DNA of 6,248 nucleotides from Sulfurovum sp. Its GTDB lineage: Bacteria > Campylobacterota > Campylobacteria > Campylobacterales > Sulfurovaceae. A program made the translations under genes and the position numbers. The notes beneath the pieces are model-generated. The model was not told the DNA's origin. It ran no database searches and saw only the letters and a program-made list of their open reading frames with translations. The stretch covers positions 1-6,248 of the forward strand of contig WFYB01000128.1 in the NCBI GenBank assembly GCA_015490315.1, read 5' to 3'. The stretch's first letter is position 1. Each line of letters opens with the position of its first letter. Positions 5,145 through 6,248 of this stretch are shown here, one piece after another.

Positions 5145-6239
5145 CTATTCTTGAAATCTCACTGTAGAGACAAATCTCTCATTGGCAATCTCTTTTTTGA
5201 AAGCTTCTAAGGCTTTAGGAGAAGAGTCAACCCTCAAATCGCTTTGTGACCCATCTTCATTTTCCCAATTTTCATGCCATACACTAATTGCACTGAATGT
5301 AACATAGGGGTTGTCTAAAATCGTATGGAATGCCTGCCTAAACCATTCACCCTTAGAGGCTTTTAAATGTTCCGAAACACCAAACTCCAAAAGTGCGACA
5401 GGTTTGCTATCTGAAAATTGTTTCATGTTTTGTGCATTTTGGTAAAGTTGTGCTGCAAAATCCATTCCATCAATATTATCTGTATTGCTTTGGACACCAT
5501 AAAGGCTAAATCCAATCCAGTCAATATAGCCATCGCCTGGATAGTAGTAGTAGGGCTGATTCCACTCTCTATTTGGTGAAGAATCATAGTTAAAATGAAA
5601 AAACCATGTTACCTTTTGAACACCCGTTTTTCTAAAAATATCAACGATATGACGATATGCATCCCTATATCGTTCAGGTCCGTCAGGATAGTCCGGATCT
5701 CCATATTGATCTTTTGTGCCTCCACCATTATATTTGCCACTCCATCCAAACCAGTCTCCATTAGGCTCAACAGCAAAATCTATTAACAGGGGTATATCTT
5801 CCGCCTTAGCCTCTTCTGCCCAAGCTGTGAGTGCAGCATCAAATTTACCGTCTATGATTTTCTGCAGTGAAAAAGTTTTTTCTTTTACGTATTGTTTGTC
5901 TCCGCTTCTTGGCATTAAACGTACAAACGGTATATGCCCGCTTTGATAAATCATTTCAATTGCCTCTTTGGGATACACAATACCGTTGTACCAGTTTTGC
6001 GAAAAGTATACCCATGCACTCTTTTTCTGTACCAATGTTTCAAAATCAACAATTTTTTGACGGCTTACCTGATCTTCAGAACCGCCAAAACCGGGAAATG
6101 CACCAAAGTAGATCTTATCTTTAGGTGGAGGAAGCAGTTTGAAAGCGGCGACCATAGTATGCTTTATAGGTGCTGTAGTTTGCGTCCCACAAGAGAGGAG
6201 AAAGAATACTAAAGCAATAGATCTAACAATGCCTTTCAC
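5145..6239 (-). CDS. Glycoside hydrolase family 26-like lipoprotein (beta-mannanase-type fold)
   Basis: A 364-residue predicted exported lipoprotein. Residues 1-17 form a signal peptide ending in a lipobox-like FLLSC with Cys17. Gly18 at position +2 does not signal inner-membrane retention. The rest resembles GH26 TIM-barrel enzymes: GAFPGFGGS (46-54), RLMPRSG (107-113), VEPNGDWFGWSG with predicted acid/base Glu158 (157-168), RYRDAYRHIVDIFRKTG (190-206), YPGDGYIDWIGFSLYG (233-248) and VALLEFGVSE with predicted nucleophile Glu285 (281-290). GH26 members cleave beta-mannans or mixed-linkage beta-glucans, and relatives act in exopolysaccharide systems; the substrate here cannot be read from sequence. 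The residue before Glu158 is Val, where characterised enzymes usually have His. The start is GTG at 6239 with GGA at 6246-6248; upstream sequence is cut by the window edge, but the signal peptide fits this start. The gene is noticeably AT-richer than its neighbours, suggesting later acquisition. It ends 8 nt from the bioD stop. Confidence 0.85.
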   Translation of the reverse strand: MKGIVRSIALVFFLLSCGTQTTAPIKHTMVAAFKLLPPPKDKIYFGAFPGFGGSEDQVSRQKIVDFETLVQKKSAWVYFSQNWYNGIVYPKEAIEMIYQSGHIPFVRLMPRSGDKQYVKEKTFSLQKIIDGKFDAALTAWAEEAKAEDIPLLIDFAVEPNGDWFGWSGKYNGGGTKDQYGDPDYPDGPERYRDAYRHIVDIFRKTGVQKVTWFFHFNYDSSPNREWNQPYYYYPGDGYIDWIGFSLYGVQSNTDNIDGMDFAAQLYQNAQNMKQFSDSKPVALLEFGVSEHLKASKGEWFRQAFHTILDNPYVTFSAISVWHENWENEDGSQSDLRVDSSPKALEAFKKEIANERFVSTVRFQE

Positions 6240-6248
6240 TTTATATCC

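Noticed and set aside
5132..5155. Stem TTTAAGA / TCTTGAA with a 10-nt loop covering both convergent stop codons, as a bidirectional terminator
   Set aside because: Only seven pairs including one wobble, very AT-rich, and no T-tract follows on either strand. It is too weak to call a terminator.
1..6248. CRISPR array, tRNA, transposon ends, toxin-antitoxin or phage defence genes
   Set aside because: I looked on both strands for direct repeats, cloverleaf-like ends, terminal inverted repeats and small gene pairs and found nothing that could be supported.

Overview
The window looks like a chromosomal segment from a Campylobacterota (epsilonproteobacterial) organism, plausibly a free-living Sulfurovum/Sulfurimonas-type bacterium. 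This is inferred from the clpS-clpA-aat gene order, the short BioD with a Helicobacter-like C-terminal half, the type 2 transaldolase and a PilT-like gene. No rRNA or other taxonomic marker is present, so the genus is a guess. There are six complete genes and one partial gene. I see no tRNA, rRNA, CRISPR array, insertion sequence or phage gene.

Layout. From about 4444 down to the left edge runs one compact leftward (minus-strand) unit: clpS, clpA, aat, tal and the first 35 codons of a PilT-type ATPase. The junctions are 27 nt, 38 nt, an 8-nt overlap and 14 nt, each gene has its own ribosome binding site, and no terminator is visible between them. Divergently, on the plus strand, lies bioD. 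Converging on bioD with an 8-nt gap is a minus-strand gene for a glycoside hydrolase family 26-like lipoprotein, which nearly fills the right end.

How the genes work together. Aat attaches Leu or Phe to proteins with N-terminal Arg or Lys. ClpS recognises such N-degrons and delivers them to ClpA, which unfolds substrates for ClpP. The dedicated parts of the Leu/N-degron pathway are therefore encoded together, and only ClpP is missing from the window. Transaldolase (pentose phosphate pathway) and the pilus-retraction-type ATPase appear to ride on the same transcript without an obvious biochemical link. BioD makes dethiobiotin in biotin synthesis.

The most distinctive regulatory feature is the clpS/bioD divergent region. 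A perfect 10-bp palindrome, TATAATTATA (4447-4456), provides a consensus -10 hexamer on each strand, so the two promoters should be physically mutually exclusive. The most accessory-looking gene is the GH26 lipoprotein. It is clearly more AT-rich than its neighbours (hand counts of sample lines give roughly 27-45% G+C, against 48-58% in clpA and bioD) and has a non-canonical residue before its predicted acid/base glutamate. Three of the six complete genes use non-ATG starts (clpS TTG, aat GTG, GH26 gene GTG). Apart from these points the window is a fairly ordinary housekeeping region, and I do not see strong evidence for a wholly new system.
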